The notes below the pieces were generated by a model that saw only the letters and a program-made list of their open reading frames with translations, was not told the DNA's origin and searched no databases. From Pomphorhynchus laevis (lineage: Eukaryota; Acanthocephala; Palaeacanthocephala; Echinorhynchida; Pomphorhynchidae), in the NCBI GenBank assembly GCA_012934845.2, contig WNNJ02000018.1, positions 55,007-119,006 of the forward strand: a DNA stretch of 64,000 bases. Direction: 5' to 3'. Below are positions 1 through 12,400 of the stretch, piece by piece. Both the position numbers and the translations under genes were made by a program. The first letter of the stretch is position 1. Each line of letters starts with the position of its first letter.

Positions 1-1440
1 AACACAATAGAAGACGGGCAATGATTGAGCAGATTTGGATATTTGGAATAGTTGGTACGTCATTTACTCCAGCTAAAGGATATATGGAAATAGTGCAAAA
101 TAAGAAAAGAAACTTTGCTACTTATAATTGAGAGAGCAATATTACCTTGATCTATTATGCATAGTGATGAATGGGGAGTATATATGAGCATAAATCTGGA
201 CTTGTATGAACACGGAACTGTTAAGCATAAATTACATTTTGTAGACCCTATAACGAGGATACTCACAAAATATAGAATCATATTAGAGCAAACAGAAGTA
301 CAGAGCTGAGACTATGATGGGTGTTTGTAAGAAGGAATTGACGTATTACTGAAGTGAGTGGATGTGGAGGGATAATATTCCTGGTGATTATATGGAAAAG
401 GTATTCTTTTTAATAAAAATATTATTTGAAATATTTTTTGGGGGTGGTTGATAAGTGTCTTCCTAGAGGGATTTTTGCCAAGATTCAAGATTATTATGAA
501 AGAAATCACGTCATGTTATTACATTGTACTTATAACTAACGAAATTTTTCACGATTTGACAAATACATAAAATAATTTAACAGAAATTGTTATAGAGCAT
601 AAGGAACTACAATCTTACGTATAATAAGTATACCAATAATAATCAGAATGAATAAAAACGATAAATGCAACTCTCACAGTTTAGAACAAATCGTTTCTGA
701 CTCTCAGAAATAATCGACACTCAAAGTATATTTTCTTTATACTTTGATGATAAACGATTAAAGTAAAATTAGTAAAAATAAAACTCTCGATAGATTTCAA
801 ATAAGAAAATATGCCAAAATCCAAATTACACTGAAAATTATCAATAGCAATATGAGAGAAAGATTTATTTATCAACCCAAATTCCACAAGCAAGGGAAAA
901 TATTACATTTTATTTCAAATGTAAGTTAAAATCATCGCATTATTTCATCAATTGACTTAAAGCTGAATGGTAAAAGAAGGGAACATTGTCGTATGTCTAA
1001 TAGTTCTTTGCAAGGTTGTTGGCAAAATATACATCGTCAATTAACATCTTTGATACGAAATGGAATTTTCACCGATCTCATCGTGGTAACCGTGCATCGA
1101 GAAGTAAAGATCAAAGGACGTTTGAGACATCACGAATGTTTTAACATTACCAGTCGAGTACCGCAGGAGTTTGCATATATTTTGAACTAGCATTACTAAT
1201 TTTATCGTTTCATCTTGAAATATGCTTAAGAGATGCGAAATCACTTGGAAGATCAAGTTCAAGCATAAGTTCCTGATATGATGGAGGTTCGTCTAAGAAA
1301 TTAGCTAAAATTGAGAAAGATGCTTTCTGCTACAGACAAAGAAACATTTTTAAATATGTCCATATTATTTTATGGATGGCAGTCAAATTACTTTCTATGA
1401 GGTCCGGTCAGTATACCTTCAAGCCATAAGTTGCAATTGG
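1..1440. other. Intergenic DNA, no gene recognised
   Basis: Short open frames occur on both strands (longest about 75 codons), but none shows a recognisable domain, a long open frame or convincing splice signals. I see no tandem repeat and no transposon ends. It is probably old, decayed intergenic sequence. Confidence 0.5.
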
Positions 1441-1449
1441 TGCAAGCAT

Positions 1450-2540
1450 TATTTTAAAATACTGTAATGATGTGGCGAAATATGTTTTTTCGAAAGTGAA
1501 ACTTTAATTAAGCGCTGAGCTATTTTGTCAGAGATTTCCTCGTAATGGTGCGAGAATAACCATCGCGACGTCAGATTAAATCTAGGATAACAAAATCTAC
1601 AAATAGCTTTAATTTTTGAAACATAAAAAGCACATCTGATTTGACATATTGACTTCAAAATTGTTTTGATCACAGTATTGGTGTAGTTTGTTCTATAAAG
1701 CTTTGCAAGTTAGCACGATCACATGAGAAAATTATCATGTCATTAGTGTATAAGATAGATTTAACGTTCGTTTACTATATTATCGCCGGTAAATTTGAGA
1801 ATAAAAGACTAAAAAGCAGATAATTTATCGCAGAACCCCGATTTTGAATGGAGGACTTCAAGAAAACTAAGTCCTTCGAATATACAAATGTTATGAGATC
1901 TAAACATCTTCTTTATCACATGAAGAAAATGACTTTTCTAACTTTAAATTATGTTTTCGTTGCAATGTGATTTTAATCAAGAGAATTAATAGCCTTATAA
2001 GAAGTCAAAAACACTCAATACAATGCCGATCACGGACAAGCAGAGTGTATTACCGTTTGCCGAAGGGAATTGAGGATGGTAGAAGTATAATGACCAGAAC
2101 GAAAACCATGTTGCTCTTTTGGGAGAAAATTATCCACATAAGAAGCAAAACGATCAGTAATCAGAGAAGATAACCATTTATACGTTTGACTCCTAGCAAT
2201 TCCTCGGTACAAATTCACATCACAAGGATCACATTTTCCTTTGAAATATTATTCTTTATTAACTCGCTGAGCCCAGATGATACAATGGGAGCACCATTAA
2301 GAATATTATTAAAAAGTATGCACCAATAATCATTGGTCAGATCGAAAGAAGATTCTATATGTTCACGAGATATTAATCGAAACTGTTGCCTTACGATTCG
2401 CCATATTTCCCAATGCAATATACAACTCAATCCTAATGAAATCCATATTGAGTAATTTAATATTTCCTAGTTTAGCGTCAGCTACATCATGACTCGAATG
2501 TGAAGTTACCTAACAGTATATGCAAGCATTAACGAAAGTG
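1450..2540 (-). mobile_element. Decayed LINE (non-LTR retrotransposon), reverse transcriptase fragment
   Basis: Minus-strand pieces read like the RT domain of a LINE. Around 2030-2218 there is a block with YRGIA, YKWLSSLI and LPKEQHGFRSG, the usual 'start of RT, then LPKEQ.GF..G' motif of non-LTR elements. Upstream, 2215-2430 gives a linker-like peptide (WCILFNNILNGAP). Downstream near 1700-1780 a degenerate catalytic motif reads LYTNDMIIFS where a live element would have YADD. The pieces are in different frames, so the copy is dead. No endonuclease, ORF1, tail or target duplication could be placed, so the ends are approximate. The clade is unknown; RTE or Jockey relatives are likeliest by inference. 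Confidence 0.6.
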
Positions 2541-2660
2541 TAAGTGTCATTTGCCTATTTGAATGGAAGAAAATGAAATTCTATTTAATTGACGTTTGTT
2601 AAATTTCCCAGGCATCAATTCAGTTGTAGACAAAATCTTATCTTTAACGATATTATTTTT

Positions 2661-3290
2661 GATGCATTGAAATCGTCTTGTTGGTAGTCGGTTGAGTTTC
2701 ATTTTGTTGAGATATTTCCGGACCTCTTCGACATGAAGAGGACCTCTTCAAGCATGATGTCCAGACAACTCCACATATCGGGAATCATCAGTGGTCGTCT
2801 CTGTATCATCGTTGTTTCGTCCCTCAGCATTTACTATATTGACGATAAACATTGTGATCGTCCATCAGATTGAAATAATGCACAAAAATCGTATTGTTGG
2901 TGGTCGGTTGAATTTAATTTGGTGGAGATATTTCCGGACCTCTTCGACTAACTTGTATTTTAGCTGGCTACATAATAGCTTCAGCTATCAGGTCGCATTA
3001 CGACAGAAAGCATGCTGACCAGACAACTCTACAGGGCAGGACTCATCAGTGGACGTCGCTGTATCATCGTTGTTCGTCCCTCAGCATGCACTATATTGAC
3101 GATAAACATGGTGGTCCTCTATCAGATTGAAATGATGCATTGAAATCGTCTTGTTGGTTTCTGTCGTAATGCGACCTGATAGTTGAAGCTATTATGTAGC
3201 CAGCTAAAATACAAGTTAATCGAAGAGATCCGGAAATAGCTCAATAAAATGAAATTCAACCGACTACCAACAAGACGATTTCATTGCATC
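2661..3290. repeat. Rearranged direct and inverted repeats, unknown element
   Basis: A block at 2758-2900 recurs in direct orientation at about 3017-3160 (shared core around CTATATTGACGATAAACAT). A block at 2886-3005 recurs inverted at about 3165-3285, sharing for example GTAGCCAGCTAAAATACAAG. A third partial copy begins at 2661. Identity is roughly 85-95% by eye. This looks like nested fragments of one medium-copy repeat or a decayed transposon. No family was recognised and no target duplication was seen. Confidence 0.6.
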
Positions 3291-3299
3291 ATTTCAATC

Positions 3300-3935
3300 T
3301 GAAAGGACGGATGATCATTTATTCCGTGGGAAGTTATGTAAATCCTTCTACTCAGTTGATTGCTTTAAGTTGTCAAAAAATGACTAGCAGAGATTAATGA
3401 ATATTCTCTGTTACCATCAGGATTAGTTTTTTTTCATGTTTTGGTCATGACTTAAAGGATTCTGCAATTACCCACATGATCACGATATTCTGCTTTGGTA
3501 CACTTATTGTTTCGTTATATTTATAGTTTGGACTTAGCCCCGAGAGGCAAGAAGGCATAATAAGTCACTTTTTCTCAAAGTAATAATAACAATAATATAT
3601 TAGAAACTATTAGAAAAGAGTTATTGAATTATTTAGAGGGGTTAAGTTTCTACAGTAACTTACATTAGCGTTGCTCAACATTCGACTCTAGTTCTATGGA
3701 ATTAGGCGAGTTAACATTCAAGTCAAGTTATATACTGATGCTGACTAATTGTTGAACCAGGCGTTAGTATTAAACAGCAAACGTCGATCGAAGATGCATT
3801 ACAACGAATTCAGTTTGGCGCCAAATTAAATTATACAATTTATAGAAGATGTTAAAGTAAATTACGTTCTGAGCGATCCCGTTGTGTATTAAATTGTTGC
3901 TTTAACCAAGAATTTTAATTTGTATACAAGAAATC
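3300..3935. other. Upstream flank of the 3936 gene
   Basis: No open frame or repeat of note. It lies immediately upstream of the gene at 3936 and would contain its promoter and 5' untranslated region, but no core promoter element stands out in this AT-rich sequence. Confidence 0.35.
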
Positions 3936-6220
3936 ATGGAGTACGATGATACAAATAGTAATAGTCTTAAAAAGAACAAGTCATTACCTAAAAGATGTTA
4001 TTCGTGTTCCTCAAAATGCTATCGACGCGATGTAGTAGCTTACACACGGGAAACGGATCATGGTGAACAACATATTGCAGGAGAATTTTCACAGCCAAAA
4101 AGAGAAAAGCTGTCAGCTGTAAAAATGAAAAACAGTGAAAAACCATATGGTATTAAACGTGAGCCTTCGTCACCGATGGGTGACGAGAGTGAGAGAGAAA
4201 AGTCACCAGGTATTTTTGACAGATTAAAGAAGCTAGGGGAGCCAAGCCATAAAGACGATCATGATATCAAAAAAGATGATAAGTTTCCACCTGAGCTGGA
4301 AATTTTGCTGCTTAAAGGCTATTTAGTAAATGATGTATCAAAAGAAGTATTAAATTTATCAACAAATGAAATACAAGTCGATAAAAATAATGTTGCTCAA
4401 AAACTTTATCAAAAATTGCATTCTGAATTTATCAAATTAGAAAAGGCATTTTGTAAGCAAGTCAATGATTGTAAGTCATCTAAGTCGAAGGAAAAAAACG
4501 ATAAATATTGTCTGAAGAAAGAAAACTGTAAGTCTTCCTGATTTAAAATCATATATAAACATAACTCAGGTTTAAAATACAAAACATTCATGAACTATTT
4601 GCTTATATTCTAGTAAATGTTCTGATTTTTAATAATTCAGCGACCTGTTAATTAAATATAGCTAATTCAACCGAATGCTGATTTATAATATATATAATTA
4701 TAATTTGTTAAATAACTATTAATATTGTGTTAATAATTAATTGATCATTAATAATTTTAATTTATTAATAATTTTAATTTATAATCACGTGGTTACTATT
4801 AGATTTCATTTCTAATATACTGAATATAACAGAAAAACGACCAAATATCACTAAAATAATATTTGTGTCGCTGGAATTAATGCTTACATTAATCAATTAA
4901 TGATTGCATTAGTCAATAATATAACGTATTAACGGAATATATTTTAACAGAATATTTTCACTAAATTCAAATACATCGTCATTATTATACGTTGAGAATT
5001 ATAAGTCACATATTCATATATTCCCTGGTAAGTATTTTAAGTATTCTGAACACCAAGTCATTTGTTAAGAAAAACGTGCCTTCTTACATCACTTCATTAC
5101 TCGTGTAATTTGGTATAACCATTGCGGAAGTTTTGTGATAAATATAAAAGCTGAACATGCCATCGATTTAACATACCAGTTCTAGCCGAAAAGGCCATGT
5201 AGTTCATGAGAATAAAGTATCGCATTCTAACTTATCAATAAAAGTGCTTGCAAAGACAACATCTATATGGTTTATTATAATGATTGATAATAGTGTTATA
5301 ATACTTTAAAATCAAATGATATGTGTTCAATGTAATTTATTAAATTCTAGGAAAGCAATATAGCAGGCCCTTGTCTAATAAAATAAAGACAACTATGCCC
5401 TGTTTTAGAAATACTCTTATTTAATGGATAGCTAGTGAACATCTTTCTAAGTTTTTGATTGTTCCTGATGCTTACTGAGTCGAATTTTTCAATTGCATAG
5501 GCAAAAATTAACATATTTTTAGACAATTGAACTACGCTTAAGTGAAAATTCTATATAAATAGAAATGAAAACCCTTAACTTATACTACTCTATTAAACCC
5601 TAATTAGGAAAAGGTATAATAATACAAGTAATTATTCTTGTTTATATTATATAACTTTATATTATTAAACCTCAATTAATATTTTTTTTTAATTATTAAT
5701 TAGTAAAAACTAATTAATAATTATAAACTCTAAATTAAAATAAAATTATTAATTATTTAATTATTAGCTTATCAATTATTATTAATTACTCTAAATTGTT
5801 AATTTATAATTAAATTTATAAAAATAATATTTCGTTATTTATTAAATTTATTATGATAAATTAATTAATTTAATTTATTAACAAATATTTGATTATTATA
5901 GTCTGATTATAATATAAATATATTAGTTAATCGACGGTTATTGTGGAAAATAAGGGTAATATTAATATTAATTTCATACTTTAGTGTGTTTTATGAATGG
6001 TCGGACAAAAAACGAGCTTGTCGATTACTCAGTGTCTTTTCTAAAGCTATTAATCAAAGACATGGAATCAAGTAATAAATACGATCCCGGTAAAGTTTCT
6101 CATGGCTTAATTATTCAATCTATACAAAACAGTATCGATCGAATGGCTAAACAGTGGCCGGAAGGCAAAAAATGTGAAATTGTAAAAGTAATGCAGGAAG
6201 TCGGAAAGAATATGAAATAA
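3936..6220 (+). CDS. Unrecognised two-exon protein gene with alternative 5' splice sites
   Basis: Exon 1 opens at ATG 3936 (context AAATCATGG) and stays open for 201 codons to a stop at 4541. Two consensus donors (GTAAGT) lie inside it at 4471 and 4528, both in phase 1. A pyrimidine-rich acceptor ending in TTTAG at 5984 leads into an open frame to TAA at 6220, in exactly the matching phase. Splicing from 4471 gives a protein of about 256 aa; splicing from 4528 keeps 19 more Lys/Ser-rich residues. The N-terminus has a cysteine cluster (CYSCSSKC, residues 22-29), then a long charged, probably disordered Lys/Glu/Asp-rich stretch. The C-terminal half looks helical and compact (KLYQKLHSEFIKLEKAF; ELVDYSVSFLKLLIKDM; MAKQWPEGKKCEIVKVMQEV). 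There is no signal peptide or membrane segment. The family is not recognised. The intron and exon 2 are inferred from phase and splice signals, without transcript evidence. Confidence 0.6.
4471..5984 (+). other. Probable intron of the 3936 gene
   Basis: Bounded by GTAAGT at 4471 (alternative GTAAGT at 4528) and TTTAG at 5980-5984. The sequence is strongly AT-rich, with long runs of TTAATTA-like simple sequence at 4680-4800 and 5640-5900, and contains no convincing open frame. If unspliced, the first frame stops at 4541. Confidence 0.5.
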
Positions 6221-6439
6221 GAGAGCTATTTCTCAAAAAAATTATTAAGAAAGATATGTAAATTTAGTCGATGAATATTAAGATCTAATGGTAATTAACA
6301 CAAAACTTTAAATGCAAACTAAAATAACTGCTTAGTCTTGCAAAAAATGTGGAAATGTATCAGTAATCAAATTGGAAATAAACTACATGATGCTAGAATG
6401 TAGTTTATGTTCCGCATGTTTCAAATAACGTATTTGTAT

Positions 6440-9400
6440 GAATTTTTGAGAAATTCAATTTGAGTTTCAAAATATTTAATAAAAAAACTTTTATATCTAT
6501 GTAAAAAGCAAGTTTATAAATAATGTCACCTTAAAAGAGTTGATATCAAAACTGTTCTATAATGAATTCTGAAAATTGAATTTTTGAGAAATTCAATTTG
6601 AGTTTCAAAATATTTAATAAAATAACTTTTATATCTATGTAAAAAGCAAGTTTATAAATAATGTCACCTTAAAAGAGTTGATATCGAAACTGTTCTATAT
6701 TGAATTATGAAAATTGAATTTTTGAGAAATTCAATTTGAGTTTCAAAATATTTAATAAAATAACTTTTATATCTATGTAAAAAGCAAGTTTATAAATAAT
6801 GTCACCTTAAAAGAGTTGATATCGAAACTGTTCTATATTGAATTATGAAAATTGAATTTTTGAGAAATTCAATTTGAGTTTCAAAATATTTAATAAAATA
6901 ACTTTTATATCTTTGTAAAAAGCAAGTTTATAAATAATGTCACCTTAAAAGAGTTGATATCGAAACTGTTCTATATTGAATTATGAAAATTGAATTTTTT
7001 AGAAATTCAATTTGAGTTTCAAAATATTTAATAAAATAACTTTTATATCTTTGTAAAAAGCAAGTTTAAATATAATGTCACCTTAAAAGAGTTGATATCG
7101 AAACAGTTCTATATTGAATTATGAAAATTGAATTTTTGAGAAATTCAATTTGAGTTTCAAAATATTTAATAAAATAACTTTTATATCTATGTAAAAAGCA
7201 AGTTTATAAATAATGTCACCTTAAAAGAGTTGATATCGAAACTGTTCTATATTGAATTCTGAAAATTGAATTTTTGAGAAATTCAATTTGAGTTTTAAAA
7301 TATTTAATAAAATAACTTTTATATCTTTGTAAAAAGCAAGTTTAAATATAATGTCACCTTAAAAGAGTTGATATCGAAACTGTTCTATATTGAATTTTGA
7401 AAATTGAATTTTTGAGAAATTCAATTTGAGTTTCAAAATATTTAATAAAATAACTTTTATATCTTTGTAAAAAGCAAGTTTAAATATAATGTCACCTTAA
7501 AAGAGTTGATATCGAAACTGTTCTATATTGAATTATGAAAATTGAATTTTTGAGAAATTCAATTTGAGTTTCAAAATATTTAATAAAATAACTTTTATAT
7601 CTTTGTAAAAAGCAAGTTTAAATATAATGTCACCTTAAAAGAGTTGATATCGAAACTGTTCTATATTGAATTTGAAAATTGAATTTTTGAGAAATTCAAT
7701 TTGAGTTTCAAAATATTTAATAAAATAACTTTTATATCTTTGTAAAAAGCAAGTTTAAATATAATGTCACCTTAAAAGAGTTGATATCGAAACTGTTCTA
7801 TATTGAATTTTGAAAATTGAATTTTTGAGAAATTCAATTTGAGTTTCAAAATATTTAATAAAATAACTTTTATATCTTTGTAAAAAGCAAGTTTAAATAT
7901 AATGTCACCTTAAAAGAGTTGATATCGAAACTGTTCTATATTGAATTTTGAAAATTGAATTTTTGAGAAATTCAATTTGAGTTTCAAAATATTTAATAAA
8001 ATAACTTTTATATCTTTGTAAAAAGCAAGTTTAAATATAATGTCACCTTAAAAGAGTTGATATCGAAACAGTTCTAGATAGAATTTTGAAAATTGAATTT
8101 TTGAGAAATTCAATTTGAGTTTCAAAATATTTAATAAAATAACTTTTATATCTTTGTAAAAAGCAAGTTTAAATATAATGTCACCTTAAAAGAGTTGATA
8201 TCGAAACTGTTCTATATTGAATTTTGAAAATTGAATTTTTGAGAAATTCAATTTGAGTTTCAAAATATTTAATAAAATAACTTTTATATCTTTGTAAAAA
8301 GCAAGTTTATAAATAATGTCACCTTAAAAGAGTTGATATCAAAACTGTTCTATATTGAATTTTGAAAATTGAATTTTTGAGAAATTCAATTTGAGTTTCA
8401 AAATATTTAATAAAATAACTTTTATATCTTTGTAAAAAGCAAGTTTAAATATAATGTCACCTTAAAAGAGTTGATATCGAAACTGTTCTATATTGAATTT
8501 TGAAAATTGAATTTTTGAGAAATTCAATTTGAGTTTCAAAATATTTAATAAAATAACTTTTATATCTTTGTAAAAAGCAAGTTTAAATATAATGTCACCT
8601 TAAAAGAGTTGATATCGAAACAGTTCTAGATAGAATTTTGAAAATTGAATTTTTGAGAAATTCAATTTGAGTTTCAAAATATTTAATAAAATAACTTTTA
8701 TATCTTTGTAAAAAGCAAGTTTAAATATAATGTCACCTTAAAAGAGTTGATATCGAAACTGTTCTATATTGAATTTTGAAAATTGAATTTTTGAGAAATT
8801 CAATTTGAGTTTCAAAATATTTAATAAAATAACTTTTATATCTTTGTAAAAAGCAAGTTTATAAATAATGTCACCTTAAAAGAGTTGATATCGAAACTGT
8901 TCTATATTGAATTTTGAAAATTGAATTTTTGAGAAATTCAATTTGAGTTTCAAAATATTTAATAAAATAACTTTTATATCTTTGTAAAAAGCAAGTTTAA
9001 ATATAATGTCACCTTAAAAGAGTTGATATCGAAACTGTTCTATATTGAATTTTGAAAATTGAATTTTTGAGAAATTCAATTTGAGTTTCAAAATATTTAA
9101 TAAAATAACTTTTATATCTTTGTAAAAAGCAAGTTTAAATATAATGTCACCTTAAAAGAGTTGATATCGAAACAGTTCTAGATAGAATTTTGAAAATTGA
9201 ATTTTTGAGAAATTCAATTTGAGTTTCAAAATATTTAATAAAATAACTTTTATATCTTTGTAAAAAGCAAGTTTAAATATAATGTCACCTTAAAAGAGTT
9301 GATATCGAAACAGTTCTATATTGAATTATGAAAATTGAATTTTTGAGAAATTCAATTTGAGTTTCAAAATATTTAATAAAATAACTTTTATATCTTTGTA

Positions 9401-12400
9401 AAAAGCAAGTTTAAATATAATGTCACCTTAAAAGAGTTGATATCGAAACAGTTCTAGATAGAATTTTGAAAATTGAATTTTTGAGAAATTCAATTTGAGT
9501 TTCAAAATATTTAATAAAATAACTTTTATATCTTTGTAAAAAGCAAGTTTAAATATAATGTCACCTTAAAAGAGTTGATATCGAAACAGTTCTAGATAGA
9601 AATTTGAAAATTGAATTTTTGAGAAATTCAATTTGAGTTTCAAAATATTTAATAAAATAACTTTTATATCTTTGTAAAAAGCAAGTTTAAATATAATGTC
9701 ACCTTAAAAGAGTTGATATCGAAACAGTTCTAGATAGAATTTTGAAAATTGAATTTTTGAGAAATTCAATTTGAGTTTCAAAATATTTAATAAAATAACT
9801 TTTATATCTTTGTAAAAAGCAAGTTTAAATATAATGTCACCTTAAAAGAGTTGATATCGAAACTGTTCTATATTGAATTATGAAAATTGAATTTTTGAGA
9901 AATTCAATTTGAGTTTCAAAATATTTAATAAAATAACTTTTATATCTATGTAAAAAGCAAGTTTATAAATAATGTCACCTTAAAAGAGTTGATATCGAAA
10001 CTGTTCTATATTGAATTCTGAAAATTGAATTTTTGAGAAATTCAATTTGAGTTTTAAAATATTTAATAAAATAACTTTTATATCTTTGTAAAAAGCAAGT
10101 TTAAATATAATGTCACCTTAAAAGAGTTGATATCGAAACTGTTCTATATTGAATTCTGAAAATTGAATTTTTGAGAAATTCAATTTGAGTTTCAAAATAT
10201 TTAATAAAATAACTTTTATATCTTTGTAAAAAGCAAGTTTATAAATAATGTCACCTTAAAAGAGTTGATATCGAAACTGTTCTATATTGAATTTTGAAAA
10301 TTGAATTTTTGAGAAATTCAATTTGAGTTTCAAAATATTTAATAAAATAACTTTTATATCTTTGTAAAAAGCAAGTTTATAAATAATGTCACCTTAAAAG
10401 AGTTGATATCAAATATTGAATTTTGAAAATTGAATTTTTGAGAAATTCAATTTGAGTTTCAAAATATTTAATAAAATAACTTTTATATCTATGTAAAAAG
10501 CAAGTTTATAAATAATGTCACCTTAAAAGAGTTGATATCGAAACTGTTCTATAATGAATTCTGAAAATTAGATTATTTAGAAATTCAATTTGAGTTTCAA
10601 AATATTTAATAAAATAACTTTTATATCTATGTAAAAAGCAAGTTTATAAATAATGTCACCTTAAAAGAGTTGATATCGAAACTGTTCTATATTGAATTTT
10701 GAAAATTGAATTTTTGAGAAATTCAATTTGAGTTTCAAAATATTTAATAAAATAACTTTTATATCTTTGTAAAAAGCAAGTTTATAAATAATGTCACCTT
10801 AAAAGAGTTGATATCGAAACTGTTCTATATTGAATTATGAAAATTGAATTTTTGAGAAATTCAATTTGAGTTTCAAAATATTTAATAAAATAACTTTTAT
10901 ATCTATGTAAAAAGCAAGTTTATAAATAATGTCACCTTAAAAGAGTTGATATCGAAACTGTTCTAGATAGAATTTGAAAATTGAATTTTTGAGAAATTCA
11001 ATTTGAGTTTCAAAATATTTAATAAAATAACTTTTATATCTATGTAAAAAGCAAGTTTATAAATAATGTCACCTTAAAAGAGTTGATATCGAAACTGTTC
11101 TATAATGAATTCTGAAAATTGAATTTTTGAGAAATTCAATTTGAGTTTCAAAATATTTAATAAAATAACTTTTATATCTTTGTAAAAAGCAAGTTTAAAT
11201 ATAATGTCACCTTAAAAGAGTTGATATCGAAACTGTTCTATATTGAATTTTGAAAATTGAATTTTTGAGAAATTCAATTTGAGTTTCAAAATATTTAATA
11301 AAATAACTTTTATATCTTTGTAAAAAGCAAGTTTATAAATAATGTCACCTTAAAAGAGTTGATATCGAAACTGTTCTAGATAGAATTTTGAAAATTGAAT
11401 TTTTGAGAAATTCAATTTGAGTTTCAAAATATTTAATAAAATAACTTTTATATCTATGTAAAAAGCAAGTTTATAAATAATGTCACCTTAAAAGAGTTGA
11501 TATCGAAACTGTTCTATAATGAATTCTGAAAATTAGATTATTTAGAAATTCAATTTGAGTTTCAAAATATTTAATAAAATAACTTTTATATCTATGTAAA
11601 AAGCAAGTTTAAATATAATGTCACCTTAAAAGAGTTGATATCGAAACTGTTCTATATTGAATTATGAAAATTGAATTTTTGAGAAATTCAATTTGAGTTT
11701 CAAAATATTTAATAAAATAACTTTTATATCTTTGTAAAAAGCAAGTTTATAAATAATGTCACCTTAAAAGAGTTGATATCGAAACTGTTCTAGATAGAAT
11801 TTTGAAAATTGAATTTTTGAGAAATTCAATTTGAGTTTCAAAATATTTAATAAAATAACTTTTATATCTATGTAAAAAGCAAGTTTATAAATAATGTCAC
11901 CTTAAAAGAGTTGATATCGAAACTGTTCTATAATGAATTCTGAAAATTAGATTATTTAGAAATTCAATTTGAGTTTCAAAATATTTAATAAAATAACTTT
12001 TATATCTATGTAAAAAGCAAGTTTAAATATAATGTCACCTTAAAAGAGTTGATATCGAAACTGTTCTATATTGAATTATGAAAATTGAATTTTTGAGAAA
12101 TTCAATTTGAGTTTCAAAATATTTAATAAAATAACTTTTATATCTTTGTAAAAAGCAAGTTTATAAATAATGTCACCTTAAAAGAGTTGATATCGAAACT
12201 GTTCTATATTGAATTTGAAAATTGAATTTTTGAGAAATTCAATTTGAGTTTTAAAATATTTAATAAAATAACTTTTATATCTTTGTAAAAAGCAAGTTTA
12301 TAAATAATGTCACCTTAAAAGAGTTGATATCGAAACTGTTCTATATTGAATTTTGAAAATTGAATTTTTGAGAAATTCAATTTGAGTTTCAAAATATTTA

